Shown: positions 9,613-20,440 of the stretch, piece after piece | Position numbering within the stretch: position 1 is the stretch's first letter | Layout: each line of letters starts with the position of its first letter | DNA from: Agrocybe praecox | Taxonomy: Eukaryota; Basidiomycota; Agaricomycetes; Agaricales; Agrocybaceae | Direction: 5' to 3' | Length of the DNA stretch: 64,000 nt | NCBI GenBank assembly: GCA_964017145.1 | Contig: OZ024840.1 | Coordinates: 1 to 64,000, forward strand | Position numbers and translations under genes: made by a program | The notes under the pieces: model-generated | Seen by the model: the letters and a program-made list of their open reading frames with translations, nothing else | Database searches by the model: none | Told to the model about the DNA's origin: nothing

Positions 9613-10758
9613 TAAAAACTGTGCTACTAGATACGACTGTTTCCCCGATCCCGTAAGAACTCGGAAGGCGACGGCGGTGGTCGAACGTGTGGTGTAATAA
9701 AACTGTAGAACGACTTCAGATTGATTCGGATCGATCTCGAGTACGCGCGACGTGTCTAAATTGTTCGGTATTCATGCCTTACGATATTCACCCATTGCAT
9801 AGACTATGTAGCTGCTTGGTAGCCGATTCAATTGGCCAAAGACAACCAACGGCATAGACTAGTAGCGCTTGTGCCCAAAGCAAACCACTCAAAGGCCATG
9901 CCTTGTGTCGGGGAAGGATTGCGGTTAATCGCGAGATAATGCGAGACGCTACCTGACCTTGTGCAGAACCCGCGACAGATAGCAGGTATAAGCTTGGCTG
10001 GTTACGACCGGCCTCGGTGGTCCCTTTGCCCAAAGCCTTGAACGAACGTTAGCCCTTGCTTCGGCTTGGGTAGTTAGTTGCTTTTAGCCGCAACAAACAC
10101 TTGATTGATGCACGCATCTCGTCGTCGAGTCTAACATTATCCTAGTAACGCCCTTTGCGTTTAACAAATAAAACCCTAAGTTATTTAATTATATAACAAA
10201 TGGACTTTCGTAATTGACTGGTTATCTTTATTGATTATAGCCTTAGCAAATCCAGTCTGAACATAACAAGTTCGAGTTAAAGAAATCTAATCTACCGGTA
10301 AAACGCTTACCTAACTCTAACCCTAACGTAAGTCGATCCCTTAATCGGGAATACAGTAGCTAACTACTTAACGATCGGTTCGGCAGCCTAACCTCTAACC
10401 CGAACCTAACCTAAGCGTAGGTATAATAATAGCGTCGAGTTGGCGCTATACTGCGGATTACATAAGCGTGTAACAAGCGCCCATCATTACGTAATCCCTT
10501 ACCTTCCGCATTTGGCCACTACGCTAAGTATTTATATCCATCGATCTACTTTGGTCGTTGTCGCTGGAAGTGACAGCTTACTGATACTGCGGCGTTTCGC
10601 TGATTGGTATCGTGCTTCTGGCCGATCATTGGTCAGCGATCCCGCGGGACGTAAGACTTCACAGCTACTAATTGTTATAGAACATCGTAATCAGACTTAC
10701 CAATGAGATCGGTAAGCGCGATGGTTAACAGATCTAACCGATCTAGCTATAGAGAAAA

Positions 10759-10827
10759 ATAGGACCTGAAGAGCTATAAAAGCGAAAAGGTCGTGCAGTA
10801 GAATTCCCTACTACACCTTCGTCCTTT
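10759..10827 (+). ncRNA. Type I hammerhead ribozyme, copy 4
   Basis: Core at 10766-10772, predicted cleavage after C10820, in the right repeat of unit 2. Together with the copy at 5699 it would release a 5060-nucleotide RNA (5761-10820). Confidence 0.88.
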
Positions 10828-11243
10828 CTCACTCAGCACCTTCGTTCGGCCTACGGCCTCACTTCGGCGCTTCGTTCGAACAACCCGAACCTAACCTAAG
10901 CGTAGGTATAATAATAGCGTCGAGTTGGCGCTATACTGCGGATTACATAAGCGTGTAACAAGCGCCCATCATTACGTAATCCCTTACCTTCCGCATTTGG
11001 CCACTACGCTAAGTATTTATATCCATCGATCTACTTTGGTCGTTGTCGCTGGAAGTGACAGCTTACTGATACTGCGGCGTTTCGCTGATTGGTATCGTGC
11101 TTCTGGCCGATCATTGGTCAGCGATCCCGCGGGACGTAAGACTTCACAGCTACTAATTGTTATAGAACATCGTAATCAGACTTACCAATGAGATCGGTAA
11201 GCGCGATGGTTAACAGATCTAACCGATCTAGCTATAGAGAAAA

Positions 11244-11312
11244 ATAGGACCTGAAGAGCTATAAAAGCGAAAAGGTCGTGCAGTAGAATTCCCTACTACA
11301 CCTTCGTCCTTT
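11244..11312 (+). ncRNA. Type I hammerhead ribozyme, copy 5
   Basis: Core at 11251-11257, predicted cleavage after C11305, in the left repeat of unit 3 upstream of its ORF1. Confidence 0.88.
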
Positions 11313-11401
11313 CTCACTCAGCACCTTCGTTCGGCCTACGGCCTCACTTCGGCGCTTCGTTCGAACAACCCTAATCAACGCGCCCCATCCTATTCACCAT
11401 T

Positions 11402-12683
11402 ATGTCTTCAAACCCTCGTCGTAACATTACCCCGGCCCTTGGGCCCCTCCTCTCCGCTGTCACCACCGCTCCCAGCAAAGAGTCCAACATCGACCATCGT
11501 CATCTGACGATTGCCCAAGCAGGGACCTTTGACCAGGTCATGGCGCTGGTGCCCATCCAGTACCAACCTGCCCTCCGCCCTTGGTTGACTTCGGTCAATC
11601 ATCGTGCGGAACAACGCTCGTCGTTGAGGGCCCTTCTGTCCAAGTGGCAGAAGATGTATGACGCCACCCCGCGTCAATTCCCACCTAGCGTGGCCGTTAA
11701 GGTCTCGGAAGTACAGTTCTCTAAGGAGTTCTCGGAAACCGATGAGGCGTTTGCCATCCGCACCTCCCTTCAAAAGGGTGTGGACGACTTTCGCTCCGTT
11801 CGCTTCCTCGAAGCAAAGAATGCCAAGCAATTGGACTTCAAAAAGGTGGACGATGAACTTAACCCCCTCACTCTCTTTAACGAAGGCTGGAATCTTGTTC
11901 GCCCCAAAGTGAACGAGATGATAGCCGGCGCTAAAACTCTCCTCTTCACCGGCGCTGCCGATGGAGACATTAGGGATGCGGCTGGCAAGCTGCTCCCAGG
12001 CGTCTCTCTGTTCGATGACAGGGACGAGGAGATGGAGGACGGGGAATCCCGACCCATTGGTTATCGCACTTCGGGTGCAGTTCTTATGATCGCGGCGGAC
12101 CTACGCCAAGACCTCCTTCCTTACGCTCTGCGCCTCATTCAGATCGTCGAATCCAGTGCCTACCAGGCTCAACTCAAACTGGACGCCAAGAAGGAGATCA
12201 AACGATCTGCCGACGTTGAGGCAGCTGACGCGGTTCCCAACACCGCATCGATCCAGTCAATGATCGATAAGGCAGTCGCTGCCAAACTCGGAAAGGCAAA
12301 TTCGGTGAGTAATGCCTTTTATTTTCGCCTTCAAACATCTCACCACCCTTTAACAGTCCAACGCCAAGGCGGGCTCTTCCAAGGGTCCCAAACCGAAGGT
12401 GATTACCAACTTCACGGAGGCCGCCGACCATCTCGCCATTCTAGACAAGATGCGCAAGGCGGCCTACCTCGATTCGATCAAGAGGCTAACATCCTCTCCT
12501 CGCTTTCAGAAGCAGGCTCAACGCTCCATCAAGAAGGGGCGTCAACACGCCGATCGCACCGAGGCCGCTCGGGAAGCTCAACGTGGCGCCAACATCAAGG
12601 CCACCAACGAGCGCTTCAAGGCCCCCAACAAGAAAGCTCGCAAGGGCAAGGGCAAGGGCAGAGGCAACCAAGGGAAGAAGTGA
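11402..12683 (+). CDS. Penelope-like element ORF1 (unit 3), spliced
   Basis: Identical in translation to units 1 and 2. ATG at 11402, inferred intron 12305-12356, stop 12681-12683. Predicted 409 residues with no recognised domain and a strongly basic end. Confidence 0.75.
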
Positions 12684-12685
12684 GT

Positions 12686-15157
12686 GCTCCGACATCGTAT
12701 TCGTCGGCACTTCCTCCCTCGTCGGTCATTTCGGGGGGTACGTTAACGCGTGCCCCCATTGTATTCCGGTATGACCTCCCGTTCACATATCCAGATTGGT
12801 TACTGACTATACCTTTCCCCCTCGCTGTTAATTATATACTTTTAAATACGCCTGTTAATGTACTACTCGCTCTCCAATTTAAAAGCATTATTCATCTCAG
12901 TCCCGGTGTGAACATCCCGAAAAATATCGAATATCAGCTAAGTATGGGCATGAGGTTTATGTTTACCTCACGCCGCGACGAATCATTAATTTTGAAAGCC
13001 GCGAAAGACTTTGAACGACGCTTGTCATGGCGTCTCCACTTTGCCTTCATTGGAGTGGATAACAACACTGATTATGATCCAGATTTCGAACCGCTTAACG
13101 CGTTACCCAAAACAAGTAAGCCTTCGAAGTTACCCAAATATATTGGTATCGGTTTCGCAAGAGGTCGAGCGTACGTGCAACGTACCTACATACCCAGCGA
13201 ATCAGAAGACAGGAGAGAATTTAAAGCGTTTACACCTGATCTTGCCGAAATCAAAGAATTCCTGCTAAGTAATAAATACGTAGTTACAGGAACAGATAAA
13301 AATCTTGGAATTGCGGTCTCAGAACGCGAGTGGATCATTACCAAGTGCCAAGAATTATTAGACGATACAAATAACTATACCGAATTATCATATGGTTTTC
13401 AACCCACTAAGTACGGCCCACACCGTACTGTGTCTCTAATTCTTAGGTCCCAAAATGAACTAACTTTGCAGCTAGCTGATATGGCTGCTGCAGTACCTAA
13501 ATTTGAAATGCAGGTGCCGGACTTCTTGCGGTCGTCAATGACGCCTCACGTCCAAAATGACGATGGTTTCCCTAAACGATTAGATGGTGAAATACAGTTT
13601 ACGGCACGACACAAATTGCCATTATTTTATGGTATACCTAAAATTCACAAGGTTCCTACCAAAATGCGTCCTATTATACCGTGTCATTCTGCTGTAATCA
13701 ATACTGCAGCTAAGTTAGTTTCAAAAATTCTTAAACCGTTAATTCAAACGGCGCCAACTATCATTCATGGTAGCAAGGACTTGGCGATAAAATTAAGTAA
13801 ATTACAATTAGATCCCAGTCGTAAATACTTCATTGTTACTGGAGACGTCGTTGCCTTTTATCCTAATATAGAGATAGAGACTTGCCTCAAAAGAATAACC
13901 GAATTATTTAATTTATATTACTTTGGCGATAAAATTAAGGCCGGCGAAGAGTTATCGGATGACGAAGAGGCTTTTGCCCGCCTGTTCGATGCCGCTTTAC
14001 GACTTGGAAATACTAATCTAATTACACAATTTCAAAAAAAGTATTACCTTCAGACGCGCGGACTAGCTATGGGTGTAGCATCGTCCCCGGATTTAGCCAA
14101 CCTTTTTGGCTATGCATATGAAGTAGAAAGTAAAATAATGAATAATAAAGACGTCCCTTTTTACGGACGCTATATTGATGACTGTCTGGCAATCGTATAC
14201 GCCGACACACTTGAACGCGCCGTTCAAATAGTTTCGTGCGTCCAGATACACACCTGTGTAATAGAATGGGATGCGTCGCCCACACATGCTCCGTTTCTGG
14301 ACATGTTTCTCTATGTTGATGATAATAGAAAATTAGAACATAGACCATACCGCAAGCTTCGCAACCACCAAGAAAGAGTTCCTTTCGCTAGCCACCATCC
14401 CTACGACGTCAAACGTGGTACGTTCTGGGGAGAGATGGCTCGTCTAGCCGTGCTAAGTAGTAAATTTAGCGACTACCGAGATGCTTTACACTCCTTAGCA
14501 GGATTGTACATCGCACGCGGCTATCCGCAGGATATGATATATGGCTGGCTTAAGTCTGACATTTCAAAACGATGGGATAATCGCTTAAGCGTTAACTCTC
14601 AACATCGCGATAACGACGCGGGCGTTTTGGTACTTAAAGGCAGCTTTAATACAGCATGGAACTATTTCAACGCAAAAGGATATATCAACACTATCTCTGA
14701 ATATTGGCGCGAATACCTCAATCGAGGTCAGCGTGATGGCGCATTGACCCTGGAAACAGGCCTCTTTCGCTACGAGAATCATATAGATCATTGGCCTAAA
14801 CAGTACACTGACATGTATTCGGAGGTTAACACTTCCTTATATGTGCGGCCAGGCTGGCAGACCCTTGTCCCTGATGTCACTAAAACTGATATTCTTAACC
14901 GTCGACTGATCGTATCGCGAAAGCGTACACGAAACCTGTTCGACCTAACAAGTTCTTGGAAACAAGAAGTGTTGAATGTTTACGAGAGAGAATTGGCGGA
15001 TCATCCACCGATTGCCGTCCTTCCGTTCGGCTTTGCAGAAGCTCCAAACGAACCCGGCCGGGTTCGCGATGAACCTGCTGAAGCTGGCGATCTGGAATGG
15101 CGCCCAAGACTGGAAGATACTCTCTTCGCCAACCTAGGTGGCGGATATGGCAGATAA
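12686..15157 (+). CDS. Penelope-like reverse transcriptase (unit 3)
   Basis: Identical in translation to units 1 and 2. YIDD at 14171-14182, stop at 15155-15157. All RT motifs are present and the endonuclease is absent. Confidence 0.92.
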   Translation, partial: APTSYSSALPPSSVISGGTLTRAPIVFRYDLPFTYPDWLLTIPFPLAVNYILLNTPVNVLLALQFKSIIHLSPGVNIPKNIEYQLSMGMRFMFTSRRDESLILKAAKDFERRLSWRLHFAFIGVDNNTDYDPDFEPLNALPKTSKPSKLPKYIGIGFARGRAYVQRTYIPSESEDRREFKAFTPDLAEIKEFLLSNKYVVTGTDKNLGIAVSEREWIITKCQELLDDTNNYTELSYGFQPTKYGPHRTVSLILRSQNELTLQLADMAAAVPKFEMQVPDFLRSSMTPHVQNDDGFPKRLDGEIQFTARHKLPLFYGIPKIHKVPTKMRPIIPCHSAVINTAAKLVSKILKPLIQTAPTIIHGSKDLAIKLSKLQLDPSRKYFIVTGDVVAFYPNIEIETCLKRITELFNLYYFGDKIKAGEELSDDEEAFARLFDAALRLGNTNLITQFQKKYYLQTRGLAMGVASSPDLANLFGYAYEVESKIMNNKDVPFYGRYIDDCLAIVYADTLERAVQIVSCVQIHTCVIEWDASPTHAPFLDMFLYVDDNRKLEHRPYRKLRNHQERVPFASHHPYDVKRGTFWGEMARLAVLSSKFSDYRDALHSLAGLYIARGYPQDMIYGWLKSDISKRWDNRLSVNSQHRDNDAGVLVLKGSFNTAWNYFNAKGYINTISEYWREYLNRGQRDGALTLETGLFRYENHIDHWPKQYTDMYSEVNTSLYVRPGWQTLVPDVTKTDILNRRLIVSRKRTRNLFDLTSSWKQEVLNVYERELADHPPIAVLPFGFAEAPNEPGRVRDEPAEAGDLEWRPRLEDTLFANLGGGYGR

Positions 15158-15943
15158 TAAAAACTGTGCTACTAGATACGACTGTTTCCCCGATCCCGTA
15201 AGAACTCGGAAGGCGACGGCGGTGGTCGAACGTGTGGTGTAATAAAACTGTAGAACGACTTCAGATTGATTCGGATCGATCTCGAGTACGCGCGACGTGT
15301 CTAAATTGTTCGGTATTCATGCCTTACGATATTCACCCATTGCATAGACTATGTAGCTGCTTGGTAGCCGATTCAATTGGCCAAAGACAACCAACGGCAT
15401 AGACTAGTAGCGCTTGTGCCCAAAGCAAACCACTCAAAGGCCATGCCTTGTGTCGGGGAAGGATTGCGGTTAATCGCGAGATAATGCGAGACGCTACCTG
15501 ACCTTGTGCAGAACCCGCGACAGATAGCAGGTATAAGCTTGGCTGGTTACGACCGGCCTCGGTGGTCCCTTTGCCCAAAGCCTTGAACGAACGTTAGCCC
15601 TTGCTTCGGCTTGGGTAGTTAGTTGCTTTTAGCCGCAACAAACACTTGATTGATGCACGCATCTCGTCGTCGAGTCTAACATTATCCTAGTAACGCCCTT
15701 TGCGTTTAACAAATAAAACCCTAAGTTATTTAATTATATAACAAATGGACTTTCGTAATTGACTGGTTATCTTTATTGATTATAGCCTTAGCAAATCCAG
15801 TCTGAACATAACAAGTTCGAGTTAAAGAAATCTAATCTACCGGTAAAACGCTTACCTAACTCTAACTCTAACGTAAGTCGATCCCTTAATCGGGAATACA
15901 GTAGCTAACTACTTAACGATCGGTTCGGCAGCCTAACCTCTAA

Positions 15944-16428
15944 CCCGAACCTAACCTAAGCGTAGGTATAATAATAGCGTCGAGTTGGCGCTATACTGTG
16001 GATTACATAAGCGTGTAACAAGCGCCCATCATTACGTAATCCCTTACCTTCCGCATTTGGCCACTACGCTAAGTATTTATATCCATCGATCTACTTTGGT
16101 CGTTGTCGCTGGAAGTGACAGCTTACTGATACTGCGGCGTTTCGCTGATTGGTATCGTGCTTCTGGCCGATCATTGGTCAGCGATCCCGCGGGACGTAAG
16201 ACTTCACAGCTACTAATTGTTATAGAACATCGTAATCAGACTTACCAATGAGATCGGTAAGCGCGATGGTTAACAGATCTAACCGATCTAGCTATAGAGA
16301 AAAATAGGACCTGAAGAGCTATAAAAGCGAAAAGGTCGTGCAGTAGAATTCCCTACTACACCTTCGTCCTTTCTCACTCAGCACCTTCGTTCGGCCTACG
16401 GCCTCACTTCGGCGCTTCGTTCGAACAA
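15944..16428 (+). repeat. Right 485-base terminal repeat of unit 3
   Basis: Single copy, with no adjoining left repeat because unit 4 is 5'-truncated. One base differs from units 1-2 at 15999. It ends at CGAACAA and is followed by CCCTAACCCT. Confidence 0.9.
16304..16372 (+). ncRNA. Type I hammerhead ribozyme, copy 6
   Basis: Core at 16311-16317, predicted cleavage after C16365, in the right repeat of unit 3. Confidence 0.88.
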
Positions 16429-16438
16429 CCCTAACCCT
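16429..16438. repeat. Interstitial telomeric tract between units 3 and 4
   Basis: CCCTAACCCT between the 3' end of unit 3 (CGAACAA) and the truncated 5' end of unit 4. Some bases may be shared with unit 4 sequence (CCTCTTC). It marks a former chromosome end. Confidence 0.85.
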
Positions 16439-17178
16439 CTTCTCCGGCGCTGCCGATGGAGACATAAGGGATGCGGCTGGCAAGCTGCTCCCAGGTGTCA
16501 CCCTGTTCGATGACAGGGACGAGGAGATGGAGGACGGTGAATCCCGACCTATTGGTTATCGCACCTCGGGTGCAGTTCTCATGATCGCGGCGGACCTCCG
16601 CCAAGACCTCCTTCCATACGCTCTGCGTCTTATCCAGATCGTCGAATCCAGTGCCTACCAGGCCCAACTCAAACTGGATGCCAAGAAGGAGATCAAGCGA
16701 TCGGCCGACGTTGAAGCAGCTGACGCGGTTCCCAACACCGCATCGATCCAGTCAATGATCGACAAGGCAGTCGCTGCTAAACTCGGAAAGGCTAATTCGG
16801 TGAGTAACGCCTTTTATTTTCGCCTTCAAACCTCTCACCACCCTTTAACAGTCCAACGCCAAGGCGGGCTCTTCCAAGGGTCCAAAACCGAAGGTGATTA
16901 CCAACTTCACGGAGGCCGCCAACCATCTCGCCATTTTAGACAAGATGCGCAAGGCGGCCTACCTCGATTCGATCAAGAGGCTAACATCCTCTCCACGCTA
17001 TCAGAAGCAAGCACAACGTTCCATCAAGAAGGGACGTCAACACGCCGATCGCACCGAGGCCGCTCGGGAAGCTCAACGTGGCGCCAACATCAAGGCCACC
17101 AACGAGCGCTTCAAGGCCCCCAACAAGAAAGCTCGCAAGGGCAAGGGCAAAGGCAGAGGCAACCAAGGGAAGAAGTGA
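16439..17178 (+). pseudogene. Penelope-like element ORF1 (unit 4), 5'-truncated
   Basis: Lacks roughly the first 180 codons because the unit is 5'-truncated. The remaining frame is open, with the intron conserved at 16800-16851 (two substitutions inside it, splice signals unchanged) and a stop at 17176-17178. In the spliced second exon only two residues differ from unit 1 (D to N, F to Y). It is labelled a pseudogene only because the start is missing. Confidence 0.75.
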
Positions 17179-17180
17179 GT

Positions 17181-19652
17181 GCTCCGATATCGTATTCGTC
17201 GGCACTTCTTCCCTCGTCGGTCATTTCGGGGGGTACGTTAACGCGTACCCCCATTATATTCCGGTATGACCTCCCGTTCACTTATCCAGATTGGTTACTG
17301 ACTATACCATTCCCCCTCGCTGTCAATTATATACTTTTAAATACGCCTGTTAATGTACTACTCGCACTCCAATTTAAAAGCATTATTCATCTCAGTCCTG
17401 GTGTGAACATCCCGAAAAATATCGAATATCAGCTAAGTATGGGCATGAGGTTTATGTTTACCTCACGCCGCGACGAATCATTAATTCTGAAAGCCGCGAA
17501 AGACTTTGAACGACGTTTATCATGGCGTCTCCACTTTGCCTTCATTGGAGTGGAAAACAACACTGATTATGATCCAGATTTCGAACCGCTTAACGCGTTA
17601 CCTAAAACAAGTAAGCCATCGAAGTTACCCAAATATATTGGTAACGGTTTCGCAAGAGGTCGAGCGTACGTTCAACGTACCTACATACCCAGCGAATCAG
17701 AAGACAGGAGAGAATTTAAAGCGTTTACACCTGATCTTGCCGAAATCAAAGAGTTCCTGCTAAATAATAAATACGTAGTTACAGGAACCGACAAAAATCT
17801 TGGAATTGCGGTCTCAGAACGCGAGTGGATCATAACCAAGTGCCAAGAATTATTAGACGATACAAGTAACTATACTGAATTATCATATGGTTTTCAACCC
17901 ACAAAGTATGGCCCACACCGTACCGTGTCTTTAATCCTTCGGTCCCAAAACGAACTAACTTTGCAGCTCGCTGATATGGCCGCTGCAGTACCTAAGTATG
18001 AAATGCAGGTGCCGGACTTCTTGCGGTCGTCAATGACGCCTCACGTCCAAAATGACGATGGTCTCCCTAAACGATTAGATGGTGAGATACAGTTCACGGC
18101 ACGACACAAATTGCCATTATTTTATGGTATACCTAAAATTCATAAGGTCCCTACCAAAATGCGTCCTATTATACCGTGTCATTCTGCTGTAATCAACACT
18201 GCAGCTAAGTTAGTTTCAAAAATTCTTAAACCGTTAATTCAAACGGCGCCAACTATCATTCATGGTAGCAAGGACTTGGCGATAAAATTAAGTAAACTAC
18301 AATTAGATCCTAGTCGAAAGTACTTCATTGTTACTGGAGACGTCGTAGCCTTTTATCCTAATATAGAGATAGAGACTTGCCTCAAAAAGATAACAGAGTT
18401 ATTTAATCTGTATTACTTTGGCGATAAAATTAACGCCGGCGAAGAGTTGTCAGACGAAGACGAGGCGTTTGCCACTTTGTTTGACGCCGCTTTACGACTG
18501 GGAAACACTAATTTAATTACACAATTTCAAAAAAAGTATTACCTTCAGACGCGTGGACTAGCTATGGGTGTAGCATCGTCCCCGGACTTAGCCAACCTTT
18601 TTGGCTATGCATATGAAGTAGAAAGTAAAATAATGAATAATAAAGACGTCCCGTTCTACGGGCGTTATATTGATGATTGTCTGGCAATAGTATACGCCGA
18701 TACACTTGAACGCGCCGTTCAAATTGTCTCGTGCGTCCAGATACACACCTGTGTAATAGAATGGGATGCGTCGCCTACTCATGCTCCGTTTCTGGACATG
18801 TTCCTTTATGTTGATGATAATAGAAAATTAGAACATAAACCATACCGCAAGCTTCGCAACCACCAAGAAAGAGTTCCTTTCGCTAGCCACCACCCTTACG
18901 ACGTCAAACGTGGTACGTTCTGGGGTGAAATGGCTCGTTTAGCCGTGCTAAGTAGTAAATTTAGCGACTACCGAGATGCTTTACATTCCTTAGCAGGTCT
19001 GTACATCGCACGCGGCTATCCGCAGGATATGATATATGGCTGGCTTAAGTCTGACATTTCAAAACGATGGGATAATCGCTTAAGCGTTAACTCTCAACAT
19101 CGCGATAACGACGCGGGCGTTTTGGTACTTAAAGGCAGCTTTAATACAGCATGGAACTATTTCAACGCAAAAGGATATATCAATACTATCTTCGATTATT
19201 GGCGCGAATACCTCAATAGAGGTCAGCGTGATGGCGCGTTAACCCTGGAAACAGGTCATTACCGCTACGAGAATCATATCGATCATTGGCCTAAACAGTA
19301 CACTGACATGTATTCGGAGGTTAACACTTCCTTATATGTGCGGCCAGGCTGGCAGACCCTTGTCCCGGATGTTACTAAAACCGATATATTGAATCGTCGA
19401 CTGATCGTATCGCGAAAGCGTACACGAAACCTGTTCGACTTAACAAGCTCTTGGAAACAAGAAGTATTGAATGTTTACGAGAGAGAATTGGCGGATCATC
19501 CACCAATTGCCGTCCTTCCGTTCGGCTTTGCAGAAGCTCCAAACGAACCCGGCCGGGTTCGCGATGAACCTGCTGAAGCCGGCGATCTGGAATGGCGCCC
19601 AAGACTGGAAGATACTCTCTTCGCCAACCTAGGTGGCGGATATGGCAGATAA
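17181..19652 (+). CDS. Penelope-like reverse transcriptase (unit 4, diverged, intact)
   Basis: Same frame and length as the young copies, with about two dozen residue changes and many more silent changes. GIPKIHK, GDVVAFYPN, GLAMGVASSPDLANLF and YIDD are unchanged. Retention of an open frame despite divergence implies purifying selection before or after insertion. Translation of this copy is doubtful because its ORF1 start and 5' leader are missing. Confidence 0.85.
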   Translation, partial: APISYSSALLPSSVISGGTLTRTPIIFRYDLPFTYPDWLLTIPFPLAVNYILLNTPVNVLLALQFKSIIHLSPGVNIPKNIEYQLSMGMRFMFTSRRDESLILKAAKDFERRLSWRLHFAFIGVENNTDYDPDFEPLNALPKTSKPSKLPKYIGNGFARGRAYVQRTYIPSESEDRREFKAFTPDLAEIKEFLLNNKYVVTGTDKNLGIAVSEREWIITKCQELLDDTSNYTELSYGFQPTKYGPHRTVSLILRSQNELTLQLADMAAAVPKYEMQVPDFLRSSMTPHVQNDDGLPKRLDGEIQFTARHKLPLFYGIPKIHKVPTKMRPIIPCHSAVINTAAKLVSKILKPLIQTAPTIIHGSKDLAIKLSKLQLDPSRKYFIVTGDVVAFYPNIEIETCLKKITELFNLYYFGDKINAGEELSDEDEAFATLFDAALRLGNTNLITQFQKKYYLQTRGLAMGVASSPDLANLFGYAYEVESKIMNNKDVPFYGRYIDDCLAIVYADTLERAVQIVSCVQIHTCVIEWDASPTHAPFLDMFLYVDDNRKLEHKPYRKLRNHQERVPFASHHPYDVKRGTFWGEMARLAVLSSKFSDYRDALHSLAGLYIARGYPQDMIYGWLKSDISKRWDNRLSVNSQHRDNDAGVLVLKGSFNTAWNYFNAKGYINTIFDYWREYLNRGQRDGALTLETGHYRYENHIDHWPKQYTDMYSEVNTSLYVRPGWQTLVPDVTKTDILNRRLIVSRKRTRNLFDLTSSWKQEVLNVYERELADHPPIAVLPFGFAEAPNEPGRVRDEPAEAGDLEWRPRLEDTLFANLGGGYGR

Positions 19653-20440
19653 TAAAAACTGTGCTACTAGATACGACTGATTCCCCGATCCCGTAAGAAC
19701 TCGGAAGGCGTCGGCGGTGGTCGAACGTGTGGTATAATAAAACTGTAGAACGACTTCAGATTGATTCGGATCGATCTCGAGTACGCGCGACGTGTCTAAA
19801 TTGTTCGGTATTCATGCCTTTCGATATTCACCCATTGCATAGACTATGTAGCTGCTTGGTAGCCGATTTAATTGGCCAAAGACAACCAACGGCATAGACT
19901 AGTAACGCTTGTGCCCAAGCAAACCACTCAAAGGCCATGCCTTGTGTCGGGGAAGGATTGCAGTTAATCGCGAGATAATGCGAGATGCTACCTGACCTTG
20001 TGCGGAACCTGCGACAGATAGTAGGTATAAGCTTGACTCGATACGTCGGGTCTCGGTGGTCCCTTTGCCCAAGCCTTGAACGAACGTTAGCCCTTACTTC
20101 GGTTCGGGTAGTTAGTTGCTTTTAGCCGCAACAAACACTTGATTGATGCACGCATCTCGTCGTCGAGTCTAACATCATCCTAGTAACGCCCTTTGCGTTT
20201 AATAAATTAATAAAACCCTAAGTTATTTAATTATATAACAAAGGACTTGCGTAATTGACTGGTTATCTTTATTGATTATAGCCTTAGCAAATCCAGTCTG
20301 AACATAACAAGTTCGCTTTAGAGAATACTAATCTACCGGTAAAACGCTTACCTAACTCTAACTCTAACGTACGTCGATTCCTTAAAACGGAAATACAGTA
20401 GCTAACTACTTAACGAACGGTTCGGTAGCCTAACCTCTAA

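Larger units (their letters stand above)
5339..10883 (+). mobile_element. Penelope-like element unit 2, full length 5545 bases
   Basis: Complete unit with a left 485-base repeat (5339-5823), CCCTAA (5824-5829), a leader, ORF1 (5857-7138), RT (7141-9612), a 3' noncoding stretch and a right 485-base repeat (10399-10883). The start-to-start period from unit 2 to unit 3 is exactly 5545 bases. The unit abuts unit 1 at 5338/5339 (CGAACAA then CCCGAACC) with no telomeric repeats between. Confidence 0.93.
10399..11368 (+). repeat. Two adjacent 485-base direct repeats (right of unit 2, left of unit 3)
   Basis: Copies at 10399-10883 and 10884-11368, the same arrangement and apparently the same sequence as the pair at 4854-5823. 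Each includes one hammerhead ribozyme. Confidence 0.92.
10884..16428 (+). mobile_element. Penelope-like element unit 3, full length 5545 bases
   Basis: Same structure as unit 2: left repeat 10884-11368, ORF1 11402-12683, RT 12686-15157, right repeat 15944-16428. It is identical in translation to units 1 and 2. Two single-base differences were noticed near its right end (15867 and 15999, both C to T relative to units 1-2). The first is shared with unit 4. Its 3' end at 16428 is followed by telomeric bases CCCTAACCCT, then by the truncated 5' end of unit 4. This is the only inter-unit joint with more than a single telomeric hexamer. Confidence 0.93.
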
